Assembly: GCA_934563745.1 (NCBI GenBank)
Contig: CAKTHE010000001.1
Span: 1-64,000, forward strand
Length of the DNA stretch: 64,000 bases
Direction of reading: 5' to 3'
DNA from: an uncultured Dysosmobacter sp.
GTDB taxonomy: Bacteria > Bacillota > Clostridia > Oscillospirales > Oscillospiraceae
The translations under genes and the position numbers were made by a program. Shown here in pieces: positions 44,577-53,710 of this stretch. Numbering within the stretch: the first letter of the stretch is position 1; each line of letters opens with the position of its first letter. The notes below the pieces were generated by a model. That model was not told the origin of the DNA, searched no databases, and worked only from the letters and a program-made list of their open reading frames with translations.

Positions 44577-45407
44577 TCAGATCGCAATGGGAATTTTTTC
44601 TTCAAAGGGAGCGGGCGTATACCCCTCCAGGGAAAAGCTGTCCCGGGTGAAGGCATAAAAATCCGTGACCGACGGATCCACCCGGAAGCGGGGCGCCGGC
44701 GCCGGCTGCTGGGCCAGCATCCGCTCAATAATGGGAATATGCCGGTCGTAAATATGGGCATCTGCGATCACGTGCACCAGCTCTCCGGCCTGCAGGCCGG
44801 ACACCTGGGCCATCATATGGACCAGCACCGCATACTGCACCACGTTCCAGTTGTTGGCGGCCAGCATATCCTGAGAGCGCTGATTCAAAATGGCGTTCAG
44901 GGTATGGCCGGAGACGTTGAAGGTCATGGAGTAGGCGCAGGGGTAAAGATTCATGGCGTGCAGGTCTTCAAAATTATAAATGTTGGTGAGGATCCGGCGG
45001 GAGGCGGGGTTGTGCTTCAGGTCGTACAAAACCCGGTCCACCTGGTCAAAATCCCCCTCGGGATAGTGGTGCTTGATGCCAAGCTGATACCCGTAAGCCT
45101 TGCCGATGGAGCCGGATTCATCGGCCCATTCATCCCAGATGTGGCCGTTGAGGTCATGGATGTTGTTGGATTTTTTCTGCCAGATCCACAGCAGCTCATC
45201 CACGGCGGTTTTCCAGTAGGTACGCCGCAGCGTCAAAATCGGAAACTCCTCCTGCAGATCATACCGGTTTACAAGGCCGAACTTTTTGACGGTGTGCGCG
45301 GGAGTTCCATCCTCCCAGCGCGGGCGCACGGGCAGGTCCGTATCCCAGACGCCATGATCCAGAATTTCCCGGCAGTTGGAAAGAAAAATCGCATCGGCAC
45401 GGCTCAT
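44577..45407 (-). CDS. thyA: Thymidylate synthase, ThyA-type
   Basis: 276 residues. It makes dTMP from dUMP with methylenetetrahydrofolate. The catalytic cysteine is in LYPCAYSMTFNV, without the histidine that follows it in the E. coli-type PCH motif but like the PCVY form of Bacillus ThyA. LNQRSQDMLAANNWNV and HIYDRHIPI are the dUMP-binding stretches. ATG 45407 is chosen over upstream codons because AAAGGA lies ten bases before it. It forms a two-gene unit with folA. Confidence 0.95.
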   Translation of the reverse strand: MSRADAIFLSNCREILDHGVWDTDLPVRPRWEDGTPAHTVKKFGLVNRYDLQEEFPILTLRRTYWKTAVDELLWIWQKKSNNIHDLNGHIWDEWADESGSIGKAYGYQLGIKHHYPEGDFDQVDRVLYDLKHNPASRRILTNIYNFEDLHAMNLYPCAYSMTFNVSGHTLNAILNQRSQDMLAANNWNVVQYAVLVHMMAQVSGLQAGELVHVIADAHIYDRHIPIIERMLAQQPAPAPRFRVDPSVTDFYAFTRDSFSLEGYTPAPFEEKIPIAI

Positions 45408-45558
45408 AAAGGCACATCCTTTCGCTTTTGCGCACGACGGCATTTGCTAAAACAGTATAGCAAACCGTGCCGCAAAAAGAAAGCGGCAAAGTTCACAGAC
45501 TCTTGTGCGGTTTCGCAAAAAAAAGAACTTAATTTTATCATTTTCGTCAGTTCCCCCA

Positions 45559-45587
45559 TTGTGGCTTTGCAGAAAGTGCGCTATGAT
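45559..45587 (+). promoter_or_regulatory. Promoter of the AraC-type regulator
   Basis: TTGTGG, 17 bases, TATGAT, leaving only about 15 bases of leader before GTG 45608. Confidence 0.6.
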
Positions 45588-45607
45588 GGGGCAAAGGCGG
45601 TGAGAGT

Positions 45608-46519
45608 GTGGAGCGGGAGGCGAGCAAGCGGGGCTATTTGAGGGAGGACTTTCGGCTTTTTCATCTGAGAGACTCCCTGGCGCAGCGGCTGGATTATCAC
45701 TATCATGAGTTTGACAAGCTGATCCTGCTGCTGAACGGGCAGGTGACCTATCTGTGTGAAGGACAGGCCTATTTCCTGCGTCCGGGCGACATCCTGCTGG
45801 TGCGCCACGATCTGATCCACCGCGCGGTGATCGACCCGACGGTTCCTTACGAGCGGGTGGTGCTTTGGCTGGGCGGCGCCTGGCTGCGCCGGCGCAGCGA
45901 CCCTGCAGCCCCGCTGGACACCTGCTTTGATCTGGCGCAGGAGCGGGGCTTCTGCCTGCTGCGGGCCGCGCCGGAGCGCCGGCTGGTCCATCTGCGGCTG
46001 GTGCAGGAGCTGGAGGATGCGCTGCACTCCGGCGCCTTCGGACACGCCCAGCTGGCGGATCTGTGCTGCCAGCAGCTGCTGATCGCCGTGAACCGGGATT
46101 TTCTGGAGAGCGAGGCGTCTGCAGAGCGGCCGGAGAGTTATCGGAAGGATCCGAAAATAGAGCAGCTTTTGCGCTATATTGCCGGGCATTTGGACGAAGA
46201 GCTTTCGGTGGAGGCCCTGGCCGGGCAGCTGTATCTGTCCCGCTCCTACTTGATGCATCGCTTCAAAGCCGTGACCGGATATACGCTGCATCAGTACGTG
46301 ACCCAAAAACGCCTGCTGCGGGCGGGGGAGCTGATCCGCTCCGGCGTGCCGGTGATGAAGGCGGCGGAGCAGACCGGCTTCCGGGAGTACTCCACGTTTC
46401 TGCGCGCTTTCCGGGCCCTGTTTCAGATGACTCCCAAGGCGATGGCGTCCGGCCTGGGCAGCCCGGAGCGGGCGGAAGGCGGGCCGGGAGCGGGGCGTGA
46501 GGAGCTGCCGGAGGGCTGA
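45608..46519 (+). CDS. AraC-family regulator with cupin sensor
   Basis: 303 residues. The amino half is a cupin (HYHEFDKLILLLNG, LRPGDILLVRHDLIHRAVI), and the carboxy half has two HTHs (LSVEALAGQLYLSRSYLMHRFKAVTG and VMKAAEQTGFREYSTFLRAFRALF). Start GTG 45608. It is followed 51 bases later by a MATE gene on the same strand, so it may control that exporter; this is inference. The small-molecule effector is not known. Confidence 0.9.
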   Translation: MEREASKRGYLREDFRLFHLRDSLAQRLDYHYHEFDKLILLLNGQVTYLCEGQAYFLRPGDILLVRHDLIHRAVIDPTVPYERVVLWLGGAWLRRRSDPAAPLDTCFDLAQERGFCLLRAAPERRLVHLRLVQELEDALHSGAFGHAQLADLCCQQLLIAVNRDFLESEASAERPESYRKDPKIEQLLRYIAGHLDEELSVEALAGQLYLSRSYLMHRFKAVTGYTLHQYVTQKRLLRAGELIRSGVPVMKAAEQTGFREYSTFLRAFRALFQMTPKAMASGLGSPERAEGGPGAGREELPEG

Positions 46520-46570
46520 GGCCCCGCGGGGAGCGGATCTTTATAAAAAATCAGGAAAGAAGAGGCGGAT

Positions 46571-47923
46571 ATGGAAGAGACATTGACGACGCAATTTTCC
46601 AACCGGGCACTGCTCCGGCTGGTGGGGCCGTTGGTCATGGAACAGTTTTTATCCATCGCGGTGGGGCTGTCGGACTCACTGATGGTGGCACAGGTGGGGG
46701 AAGCGGCGGTGTCCGGCGTGTCCTTGGTGGACACGGTGAACGTGCTGCTGGTCAACGCATTTGCGTCCCTTGCCACCGGCGGCGCCGTGGTGGCGGGGCA
46801 GTACATCGGGCATAAAGACCTGGACAAAGCGCGCCGCTCGGCCAATCAGCTGCTGCTGTTGATGGGCGAGATCGCCCTGGTGGTCACCGTACTTTTGTAT
46901 TTGCTGAAGAACTGGATCCTGCATGGGGTGTTCGGCTCCATTGCCCCGGATGTGGCCACCTATGCGGATACGTATTTTATGATCGTGGAGGCCTCTACCT
47001 TCTTCCTTGCGATCTACAGCGCCGGCGCGGCCCTGTTTCGGGTCATGGGCAATTCCAACATCTCCATGCTGGTTTCGCTGGTTATGAACGCCATCAATGT
47101 CTGCGGCAATGCCTTCTTGATTTTCGGCCTGCGCTGGGGCGTACAGGGCGTGGCGGTGCCGACGCTGATCTCCCGCTTCGTGGCGGCCGTTTTGATGGTG
47201 GTTTTGCTGCTGCGGCCTGTCGGTGCGCTGCAGCTGGAGCGGCCGTTCCGCTTCCGGCATGAGAAGCTGATGGTGCGCAACATCCTGCGGGTGGGGGTGC
47301 CCAACGGAATCGAGGGCAGTATGTTCCAGCTGGGGAAGATCCTGCTTTTATCGGTGGTGGCGGCCTTCGGGACGGCCTCGGTGGCGGCAAACGCCGTGGG
47401 CAATTCCATCGGCAACTTCCAGTGTCTGGCCTCCCAGTCCATCGGTCTGGCGGCAGTCAGCGTGGTTTCCCGCTGCGTGGGCGCCGGGGATTACACGGCG
47501 GCCCGGCGTTATACGAAGAAGCTGATGAACTGGGGCTATGTGTCCATGGCGGTGATCAATGGGATCATTTTCCTGGTGATGCCTGGGATCCTGCGGCTTT
47601 ACAACCTGTCTGCCGAGGCGACGGGCCTTGCCAGCCGGATCCTGCTGCTGCACGGCGGGATCGGAATTTTTGCCTGGCCGCTGGCCTTTCAGCTGCCCCA
47701 GTCCCTGCGGGCGGCAGGCGACACCCGCTATACCATGGTCGTCTCCACAGCCACCATGTGGACCTGCCGGGTCGTGCTGGGCGTCTATCTGGCCAAATAC
47801 ATGGGGCTGGGCGTTTTGGGCGCCTGGTATGCCATGTTTGTGGACTGGTTTGTGCGGCTTGGATTTTTCATCGTCCGCTACCGGGGACACCGGTGGGAGC
47901 TGAAGGCGCTGACAGACGACTGA
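46571..47923 (+). CDS. MATE-family efflux transporter
   Basis: 450 residues, about twelve helices, with LLRLVGPLVMEQFLSIAVGLSDSLMVAQVG at the start and MNAINVCGNAFLIFGLRWGVQGVAVPTLISR in the middle. It belongs to a different branch from the MATE protein at 35763-37151. GAAGAGGCGG precedes ATG 46571. It probably forms a unit with the AraC regulator and ends at the terminator that follows. Confidence 0.92.
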   Translation: MEETLTTQFSNRALLRLVGPLVMEQFLSIAVGLSDSLMVAQVGEAAVSGVSLVDTVNVLLVNAFASLATGGAVVAGQYIGHKDLDKARRSANQLLLLMGEIALVVTVLLYLLKNWILHGVFGSIAPDVATYADTYFMIVEASTFFLAIYSAGAALFRVMGNSNISMLVSLVMNAINVCGNAFLIFGLRWGVQGVAVPTLISRFVAAVLMVVLLLRPVGALQLERPFRFRHEKLMVRNILRVGVPNGIEGSMFQLGKILLLSVVAAFGTASVAANAVGNSIGNFQCLASQSIGLAAVSVVSRCVGAGDYTAARRYTKKLMNWGYVSMAVINGIIFLVMPGILRLYNLSAEATGLASRILLLHGGIGIFAWPLAFQLPQSLRAAGDTRYTMVVSTATMWTCRVVLGVYLAKYMGLGVLGAWYAMFVDWFVRLGFFIVRYRGHRWELKALTDD

Positions 47924-47948
47924 GCCCAGCGGACCGAAGAAATCAGAC

Positions 47949-47983
47949 AAAAAAGGACCGTGGAAACATCCACGGTCCTTTTT
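47949..47983. terminator. Bidirectional terminator between MATE and DUF362 genes
   Basis: AAAAAAGGACCGTGG and CCACGGTCCTTTTT pair around AAACAT. Confidence 0.9.
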
Positions 47984-47989
47984 CCGGCT

Positions 47990-49111
47990 TCAGATTTTGA
48001 TAAGCTCATAGCTGCGGGTGCCGATGCCCAGCTTTTCCGCGTGCTCCAGGCAGACCTGCCAGTCGGTGTCCGGGTGTGCGGCGTGGAACAGATCTCCGCA
48101 GGTGCAGTCGAATCCCTCGTCAAACAGAACCGAGCCGGGCACCGGGGGCTGAGCCAGCACAGCGTCGGCACAGGCCTGGTCCAGAGCCACCGGATCGAAG
48201 GAGGCGAACATGCCCACATTTGGTGCGATGGGGACGTCGTTTTCGGTGTGACAGTCGCAGTTGGGCGAGATATCTACGGCCAGGGCCACATGGAAGCAGG
48301 GCCGCCCGTTTACCACGGCCTTGGTATATTCAGCAATCTTTTTATTGAGAATGGCGGGTGCCTCATCGTTCAGACACGCAATGGCGTCCTTGGGGCAGAC
48401 GGCCAGGCAGCGGGCGCAGCCCACACAGCGGTCCGTGTCGATGCGGGCCTTGCCATCTGCGTCAAACTGCGGCGCGCCGTGGGCGCAGATCTTGGCGCAG
48501 GCCCGGCAGCCCACGCACTTTTTCTGCTTTACAAAGGGCTTGCCGGAGTTGTGCTGCTCCATTTTCCCGGCCCGGGAGCCGCAGCCCATGCCGATGTTTT
48601 TCAGGGCACCGCCCATGCCGGCCTGCTCGTGGCCTTTAAAATGCGTCAGAGAGATGAACACATCCGCGTCCATGACGGCCCGGCCGATTTTGGCGGATTT
48701 TACATATTCGCCGCCTTCCACGGGGACCTCCACCTCGTCGTTGCCCTTGAGCCCGTCGGCAATGAGAATGTGGCAGCCGGTGGAATAGGGGGTGAAGCCG
48801 TTAAGATAGGCGGATTCTATGTGATCCAGGGCATTTTTGCGCCCGCCCACGTAAAGGGTGTTGCAGTCCGTCAGGAAGGGCTTGCCGCCCTGGCTTTTTA
48901 CCAGGTCGGCCACGGCCCGGGCCCAGTTGGGCCGCAGGTAGGCCAGATTGCCCGGCTCGCCGAAGTGCATTTTGATGGCCACGTATTTGCCATCCATGTC
49001 AATGTCCCCGAACCCGGCGGTCATCATCAGCCGGGCCAGCTTCTGGGGCAGATTCTCGCGCCAGCTGGGACAGCGCAGATCCGCGAAATAAACCTTTGCC
49101 TTTTCTGCCAT
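47990..49111 (-). CDS. DUF362 protein with two 4Fe-4S clusters
   Basis: 373 residues. The DUF362 part (KVYFADLR, VAIKMHFGEPGN, HFKGHEQAGMGGALKNIGMG) surrounds a ferredoxin insert at about 188-245 with two clusters: CVGCRACAKIC and CVGCARCLAVCP. The role of this widespread anaerobe family is not known; an electron-carrier or redox function is likely. It follows the hypothetical gene at 49207-49620 by 95 bases on the same strand. Confidence 0.9.
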   Translation of the reverse strand: MAEKAKVYFADLRCPSWRENLPQKLARLMMTAGFGDIDMDGKYVAIKMHFGEPGNLAYLRPNWARAVADLVKSQGGKPFLTDCNTLYVGGRKNALDHIESAYLNGFTPYSTGCHILIADGLKGNDEVEVPVEGGEYVKSAKIGRAVMDADVFISLTHFKGHEQAGMGGALKNIGMGCGSRAGKMEQHNSGKPFVKQKKCVGCRACAKICAHGAPQFDADGKARIDTDRCVGCARCLAVCPKDAIACLNDEAPAILNKKIAEYTKAVVNGRPCFHVALAVDISPNCDCHTENDVPIAPNVGMFASFDPVALDQACADAVLAQPPVPGSVLFDEGFDCTCGDLFHAAHPDTDWQVCLEHAEKLGIGTRSYELIKI

Positions 49112-49206
49112 CGTTTGATACGCTCCTTTTCTTTGGTAAAACTCCTGGGAAGAACCTTGCGCCGCCGCGAGGACTGTCGGGAAGCCCTGCGGCGGAAAAA
49201 GACCGC

Positions 49207-49620
49207 TCAGCGGTCCAGATCCACAGAAATATGCTCGGTCCCGTGGGCGTCGAATTCGTCCAGATAAGCGTCGATCCGATCCATCAGGCGGTCGTAGTTT
49301 TCCCGGGTCAAGGGCTCGCCCTCCAGGTCCCGCAGGGCCAGCTCCTCGGCCAGGATCTCGTAAAACGTTACGTCTTCATAGCGCTCAATGGCGTCGTGAA
49401 TGCCGCCGCCGGCATAGGCCCGGGAGGGGACGGTTTCGCCGCGGCGCCGCTCGATCAGCTTTTTCATGCCGTGATCGGCGCAGGAGGAAAAGATCAGGCT
49501 TTCCACCTGGTCATATTCCTCAATGCGGTCATCCTCCCGGGTGGAGTTGATGACCCAGTTGCCGATATAGACCAAGTCCAGCAGATACCGATACTGCTGC
49601 TCCGTCAGTTCGATCTTCAT
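49207..49620 (-). CDS. Conserved-looking hypothetical protein, 137 residues
   Basis: Acidic, helix-rich protein (LTEQQYRYLLDLVYIGNWVIN, later YDRLMDRIDAYLDEFD) without signal peptide or membrane segment. Not recognised as a named family. AGGAGGTACC-type ribosome site lies just before ATG 49620, and an extended -10 (TGCTATAAT) lies at 49697-49702 on the reverse strand. It may be co-transcribed with the DUF362 gene. Confidence 0.75.
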   Translation of the reverse strand: MKIELTEQQYRYLLDLVYIGNWVINSTREDDRIEEYDQVESLIFSSCADHGMKKLIERRRGETVPSRAYAGGGIHDAIERYEDVTFYEILAEELALRDLEGEPLTRENYDRLMDRIDAYLDEFDAHGTEHISVDLDR

Positions 49621-49696
49621 GGGATAAGGTACCTCCTGTTCCGTCCGGCCGGCTTAAACATGCCCAGGCATGAAGAACAAAAAGCCGGACAAAACT

Positions 49697-49702
49697 ATTA
49701 TA
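49697..49702 (-). promoter_or_regulatory. Extended -10 for the hypothetical gene at 49207-49620
   Basis: Reverse strand TGCTATAAT; only a poor -35 is visible. Confidence 0.5.
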
Positions 49703-49758
49703 GCAAAGACCGGAGGGAAATTCCACTTAAAAAACAGGTCGGATTCCGGGAAAGCGTC

Positions 49759-49787
49759 TTGCGGCAGAGTGGAAGCCATAGTATAAT
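49759..49787 (+). promoter_or_regulatory. Promoter of murI
   Basis: TTGCGG, 17 bases, TATAAT, about 60 bases before ATG 49855. Confidence 0.7.
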
Positions 49788-49854
49788 AATAAAACTTGAG
49801 GCGTACAAAAGCGGCGGGACCCACAGGGCCCGCCGGCCGGATCGGGAGGAAGAT

Positions 49855-50670
49855 ATGGATAATCGGGCCATCGGTGTTTTTGACTCGGGGCTGGGCGGCC
49901 TGACGGCGGCAAAGGAGATCCGGCGGCTTCTGCCGGAGGAGAATCTGGTTTACTTCGGGGATACGGCACGGGTGCCTTACGGCGGCCGCTCGAAGGAGAC
50001 GCTTCTGAAATATGCGGCGCAGGACATCCGCTTTTTAAAAAGCTTTGACCTCAAAGCCATTGTGGTGGCCTGCGGAACGGTCAGCACGACGGCGCTGCCT
50101 CAGCTGCAGCGTGAGAATGACCTGCCCATCATCGGCGTGGTGGACCCGGCCTGCCGCCGGGCCGTACAGGTGACCCGCAGCCGCCGGGTGGGGCTGATCG
50201 CGACGCTGGCGTCCGTGCGCTCCGGCGCATATGAGGCCTGCCTGCACCGCCTGGACCCGGAGATTACGGTGATCAGCCGGGCCTGCCCGCTGTTTGTCCC
50301 CCTGGTGGAAAGCGGACGGATCCACTCCGGCGATCCGGTGATCGAGACGGTGGCGCGGGAATACCTGGAGCCGCTGAAAGAGCAGAAGATCGACACGCTG
50401 ATCCTGGGCTGCACCCATTATCCGCTGCTGTGGGATATTCTGGCTGGGATCATGGGGCCGGAGGTGACCCTGGTTTCCGCGGGGGCGGAGTCGGCCGCCG
50501 CCCTGCAGGCGCTGCTGCGGGAGCGGGACCTGCTGGCCCGGTCCCGGTGCCGGGGAAGCACGTCGTTTTATGTCAGCGACCGGCCGGATGATTTTGAAAG
50601 GACCGCATCTTTATTTTTGCAGGAGGATCTGCGCAATGCTGCAAAGCGGATTGACATCGAACAATACTGA
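49855..50670 (+). CDS. murI: Glutamate racemase
   Basis: 271 residues. It makes D-glutamate for peptidoglycan. The opening AIGVFDSGLGGLTAAKEI and FGDTARVPYGGRS are classical. The two catalytic cysteines are in VVACGTVSTTAL (where ACNTA is usual, so the Asn is replaced by Gly) and LILGCTHYPLL. GGGAGGA precedes ATG 49855. Its end overlaps the DUF1934 gene by 35 bases. Confidence 0.93.
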   Translation: MDNRAIGVFDSGLGGLTAAKEIRRLLPEENLVYFGDTARVPYGGRSKETLLKYAAQDIRFLKSFDLKAIVVACGTVSTTALPQLQRENDLPIIGVVDPACRRAVQVTRSRRVGLIATLASVRSGAYEACLHRLDPEITVISRACPLFVPLVESGRIHSGDPVIETVAREYLEPLKEQKIDTLILGCTHYPLLWDILAGIMGPEVTLVSAGAESAAALQALLRERDLLARSRCRGSTSFYVSDRPDDFERTASLFLQEDLRNAAKRIDIEQY

Positions 50671-51103
50671 TGAGCTGCTCAGCAAGCCGGTGATGCTGTC
50701 CGTCCGGGGCGAACAGCGCTTTGAGGGACTGGAGCCGGATGCGACGGAGCTGATGACCGAAGGCACGCTGACCGTGCTGCCGGATGGGCTGCGGCTGAGC
50801 TATGCCGAGACGGAGCTGACGGGCATGGAAGGGACGATCACGACCTTTGAGGTCCGGGACAAGCGGGTGACGCTGACACGATCCGGAAAGGTCAACTCCC
50901 AGATGGTGTTTGAGGAGGGCCGTGCCCACACTTCTCTGTACGAAACGCCCTTCGGGGAGCTGAGCGTGGACATTCAGACCAGCCGCCTGCGGCACAATCT
51001 GACCGAGCGGGGCGGCGTGCTGGACCTGCGTTATTCCATCGCGGTGGAGCAGACCGCAGCCGGTGAAAATACCGTCCGGCTGCGGGTGCGAGAAAAGATT
51101 TAA
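50636..51103 (+). CDS. DUF1934 (YwiB-like) beta-barrel protein
   Basis: 155 residues, rich in beta strands, with MLSVRGEQRF, LRLSYAETELTGMEG, SQMVFEEGRAHTSLYETPFGEL and LDLRYSIAVE, the DUF1934 pattern. The family is calycin-like and without known activity; it often lies beside argS in Firmicutes, as here. AGGAGG at 50621-50626 supports ATG 50636 inside the end of murI, so the two are translationally coupled. Confidence 0.88.
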   Translation: MLQSGLTSNNTDELLSKPVMLSVRGEQRFEGLEPDATELMTEGTLTVLPDGLRLSYAETELTGMEGTITTFEVRDKRVTLTRSGKVNSQMVFEEGRAHTSLYETPFGELSVDIQTSRLRHNLTERGGVLDLRYSIAVEQTAAGENTVRLRVREKI

Positions 51104-51168
51104 GCGCGGGGCCGCGGCGCGGCTGTCGGGGACAGATTACGGAAATTACAAGATGAGAGGGTTATAAA

Positions 51169-52914
51169 ATGATTCACATGGTACAACGGGCAAAAGATCA
51201 GGCGGCGGAGTTGACGATGCAGGCTTACCGGGCCGCGGCTGCTGCCGGCCAGCTTCCTCAGGCGGAGATCGCGTCGGCGCCGGTGGAGATCCCCAAGGAT
51301 ACCCGCAACGGGGACTATACCACCACCTTTGCCCTGGCGGCTGCCCGGGCGCTGAAAAAGCCGCCCCGGCAAATTGCCCAGACGCTGCTGGACAACCTGG
51401 ACCTGGCGGGAAGCTATTTTGACTCGGCGGAGATTGCCGGTCCCGGCTTTTTGAATTTCCGCCTGGGCGGAAAGTGGTTTGAAGACGTGATGGCCGCGGT
51501 GGAGCAGGAGGATGCCGCCTACGGCAGCTCGGATCAGCTGAAGGGGCAGAAGATTATGGTGGAGTTCGTTTCCGCCAATCCCACCGGCCCCATGCATATG
51601 GGCAACGCCCGCGGCGGCGTGCTGGGCGATACGCTGGCTTCGGTGCTGAGCCTGTGCGGCGCGGAGGTGAACCGGGAGTTTTATGTCAACGACGCAGGGC
51701 ATCAGATCGACAAATTCGCCCGCTCCATCGAGGTGCGCTATCTGCAGCTGCTCCATGGGGAGGATTCCATCGCGTTCCCGGAGGATGGGTATCAGGGCGA
51801 GGACATTAAGGACCTGGCCCGGGCCTATTATGAGGCGCACGGCGCGGTGCTGGCGGATGTTTCGGAAAAGGAGCGGCAGGACACCCTGGCGCAGTATGGT
51901 CTGTCGGTGAATCTGCCGAAGATGAAAACGGATCTGGAACGCTACAAGATCCACTATGATACCTGGTTTTATGAATCCACCCTGCACGAGAGCGGCTATG
52001 TGGCGGAGACGGTGCAGCTGCTGACGGAGCGGGGCTGGACCTATGAGAAGGACGGAGCGCTGTGGCTGAAGACGGCGGAGATCCTGCGGGAGAACCTGCG
52101 CCGGGCCGGAAAAAAGGAAGCGGAGATCGAAAAGCTGGATCTCAAGGATGACGTACTGCGCCGGGCCAACGGTTTTTACACGTATTTTGCGGCGGATATT
52201 GCCTATCACCGCAATAAGTTTGCCGTGCGCGGCTTTGACCGGGTCATCAACATCTGGGGCGCGGATCATCACGGACACGTGGCCCGGCTGAAGGGGGCGC
52301 TGGATGCCCTGGGGCTTAACGGCAGCGAAAAGCTGGATATTGTGCTGATGCAGTTGGTGAAGCTGCTGCGGGATGGCGAAGTGGTCCGTATGTCCAAACG
52401 GACCGGCAAGGCGATCAGCCTTTCCGACCTGCTGGACGAGGTGCCGGTGGATGCGGCCCGCTGGTTCTTCAACGCCAAGCCCGACACGCAGATGGAGTTT
52501 GACCTGGGCCTGGCAGTCCGGGAGGACAGTGAGAATCCCATCTACTATGTGGAGTATGCCCATGCCCGGATCTGCTCGCTGCTGCGCAATCTGCATGAGG
52601 ATGGGATCGAGGTCCCGGCGATGGAGCAGGTGGATATGGGCCTGCTGGCCGGCGAGACGGAGGCGGCGCTGATCAAGCAGCTTTCCCAGTACTGCGAGGA
52701 GGTCCGCCTGGCGGCCCGGGACTACGATCCCAGCCACATTAACCGCTATCTGCAGGAGCTGGCCGGCTGCTTCCACCGGTTCTACACTGCCTGCCGCATC
52801 CGGGGTGAGGAGCCAGCCGTGGCGGCGGCCCGTCTGAAGCTGGCGGACTGCACCCGCACTGTGCTGCGCAACGGTCTGAAGCTGATCGGCGTGGATGCGC
52901 CGGAGCGGATGTAA
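51169..52914 (+). CDS. argS: Arginyl-tRNA synthetase
   Basis: 581 residues. An amino-terminal Add-1 domain is followed by the class I motif PTGPMHMGNARGGVLGD (HIGH variant HMGN) near residue 140. NDAGHQIDKFA is next, and the KMSKS loop reads RMSKRTGKAISL near residue 407; the DALR anticodon-binding domain forms the end. It is 65 bases after the DUF1934 gene and probably in the murI transcript. Confidence 0.97.
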   Translation: MIHMVQRAKDQAAELTMQAYRAAAAAGQLPQAEIASAPVEIPKDTRNGDYTTTFALAAARALKKPPRQIAQTLLDNLDLAGSYFDSAEIAGPGFLNFRLGGKWFEDVMAAVEQEDAAYGSSDQLKGQKIMVEFVSANPTGPMHMGNARGGVLGDTLASVLSLCGAEVNREFYVNDAGHQIDKFARSIEVRYLQLLHGEDSIAFPEDGYQGEDIKDLARAYYEAHGAVLADVSEKERQDTLAQYGLSVNLPKMKTDLERYKIHYDTWFYESTLHESGYVAETVQLLTERGWTYEKDGALWLKTAEILRENLRRAGKKEAEIEKLDLKDDVLRRANGFYTYFAADIAYHRNKFAVRGFDRVINIWGADHHGHVARLKGALDALGLNGSEKLDIVLMQLVKLLRDGEVVRMSKRTGKAISLSDLLDEVPVDAARWFFNAKPDTQMEFDLGLAVREDSENPIYYVEYAHARICSLLRNLHEDGIEVPAMEQVDMGLLAGETEAALIKQLSQYCEEVRLAARDYDPSHINRYLQELAGCFHRFYTACRIRGEEPAVAAARLKLADCTRTVLRNGLKLIGVDAPERM

Positions 52915-53072
52915 CCGGATCCTGAATGATTTTTCGAAACGCCGCACGGGTGAAGGCTTGGCCCTTCGTCTGCGCGGCGTTTCGCGCGGATGCACGCGGC
53001 TGGGCTCTACGCTGCGTAGGTGGCGTTTCCGGCCGGCTTGCGGTATGCTCAGTGCTGCAAGGAGGGATTTTT

Positions 53073-53657
53073 ATGAATCAATACGTGACCGGGGCCATGA
53101 TCCGGCAGCTCCGGGAAAAGAAGCGGCTGACGCAGGGGCAGCTGGCGGCCCGCCTGAATGTCACGGACAAGGCGGTCAGCAAGTGGGAGACGGGAAAGGG
53201 CTACCCGGACGTGACGCTGATCGAGCCCATTGCCGCGGTGCTGGGAGTATCGGTGATCGAGCTGCTGTCCGGGACGGATGTGGTCAACGAGAACCGTGCG
53301 TTCCACATGGGGCGGCTGAAATTCTATGTCTGCCCGGTGTGCGGCAATGTCATCACCGCAGCCGGAAGTACCCTGGTCAGCTGCTGCGGGATCACCCTGC
53401 CGCCGCAGGAGGCGGAGGAGCCGGATGCGGAGCACCGTCTGATCGTGGAACGGGTGGAGGACGAATGGTGTGTACACTGTGCCCATCCCATGAGCAAGAC
53501 GCATCATCTTTTGTTTTTTGCGGCGGTTTCCGACGCGGGGCTTCAGATGGTGAAGCTCTATCCGGAGGGGGAGGCACTGGCCCGCTTCCGGGATGACAGG
53601 ATCCAGGCGTTTTACGCATACTGCAACCATCACGGGCTGGTTCGGGTGCCCCGCTGA
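53073..53657 (+). CDS. XRE-family regulator with cysteine-rich C-terminal domain
   Basis: 194 residues. HTH at 1-65 (KRLTQGQLAARLNVTDKAVSKWETGKGYPD), then FYVCPVCGNVI and VSCCGITLPP, which look like a zinc or iron ribbon of the desulfoferrodoxin-N sort, and an end with CVHCAHPMSKTHHLLFF that recalls desulfoferrodoxin-like domains. A metal or redox response is possible but unproven. GGAGGG precedes ATG 53073. It is 158 bases after argS. Confidence 0.85.
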   Translation: MNQYVTGAMIRQLREKKRLTQGQLAARLNVTDKAVSKWETGKGYPDVTLIEPIAAVLGVSVIELLSGTDVVNENRAFHMGRLKFYVCPVCGNVITAAGSTLVSCCGITLPPQEAEEPDAEHRLIVERVEDEWCVHCAHPMSKTHHLLFFAAVSDAGLQMVKLYPEGEALARFRDDRIQAFYAYCNHHGLVRVPR

Positions 53658-53690
53658 AAAAGACTCCGCCTTCGGGCGGGGCCTTTTTTC
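53656..53690. terminator. Terminator between XRE regulator and spmB
   Basis: CTCCGCC and GGCGGGG pair around a TTCG loop, flanked by AAAAAG and CCTTTTTT. Confidence 0.85.
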
Positions 53691-53710
53691 GCAGCCGCGC
53701 TTCGGGCGGA

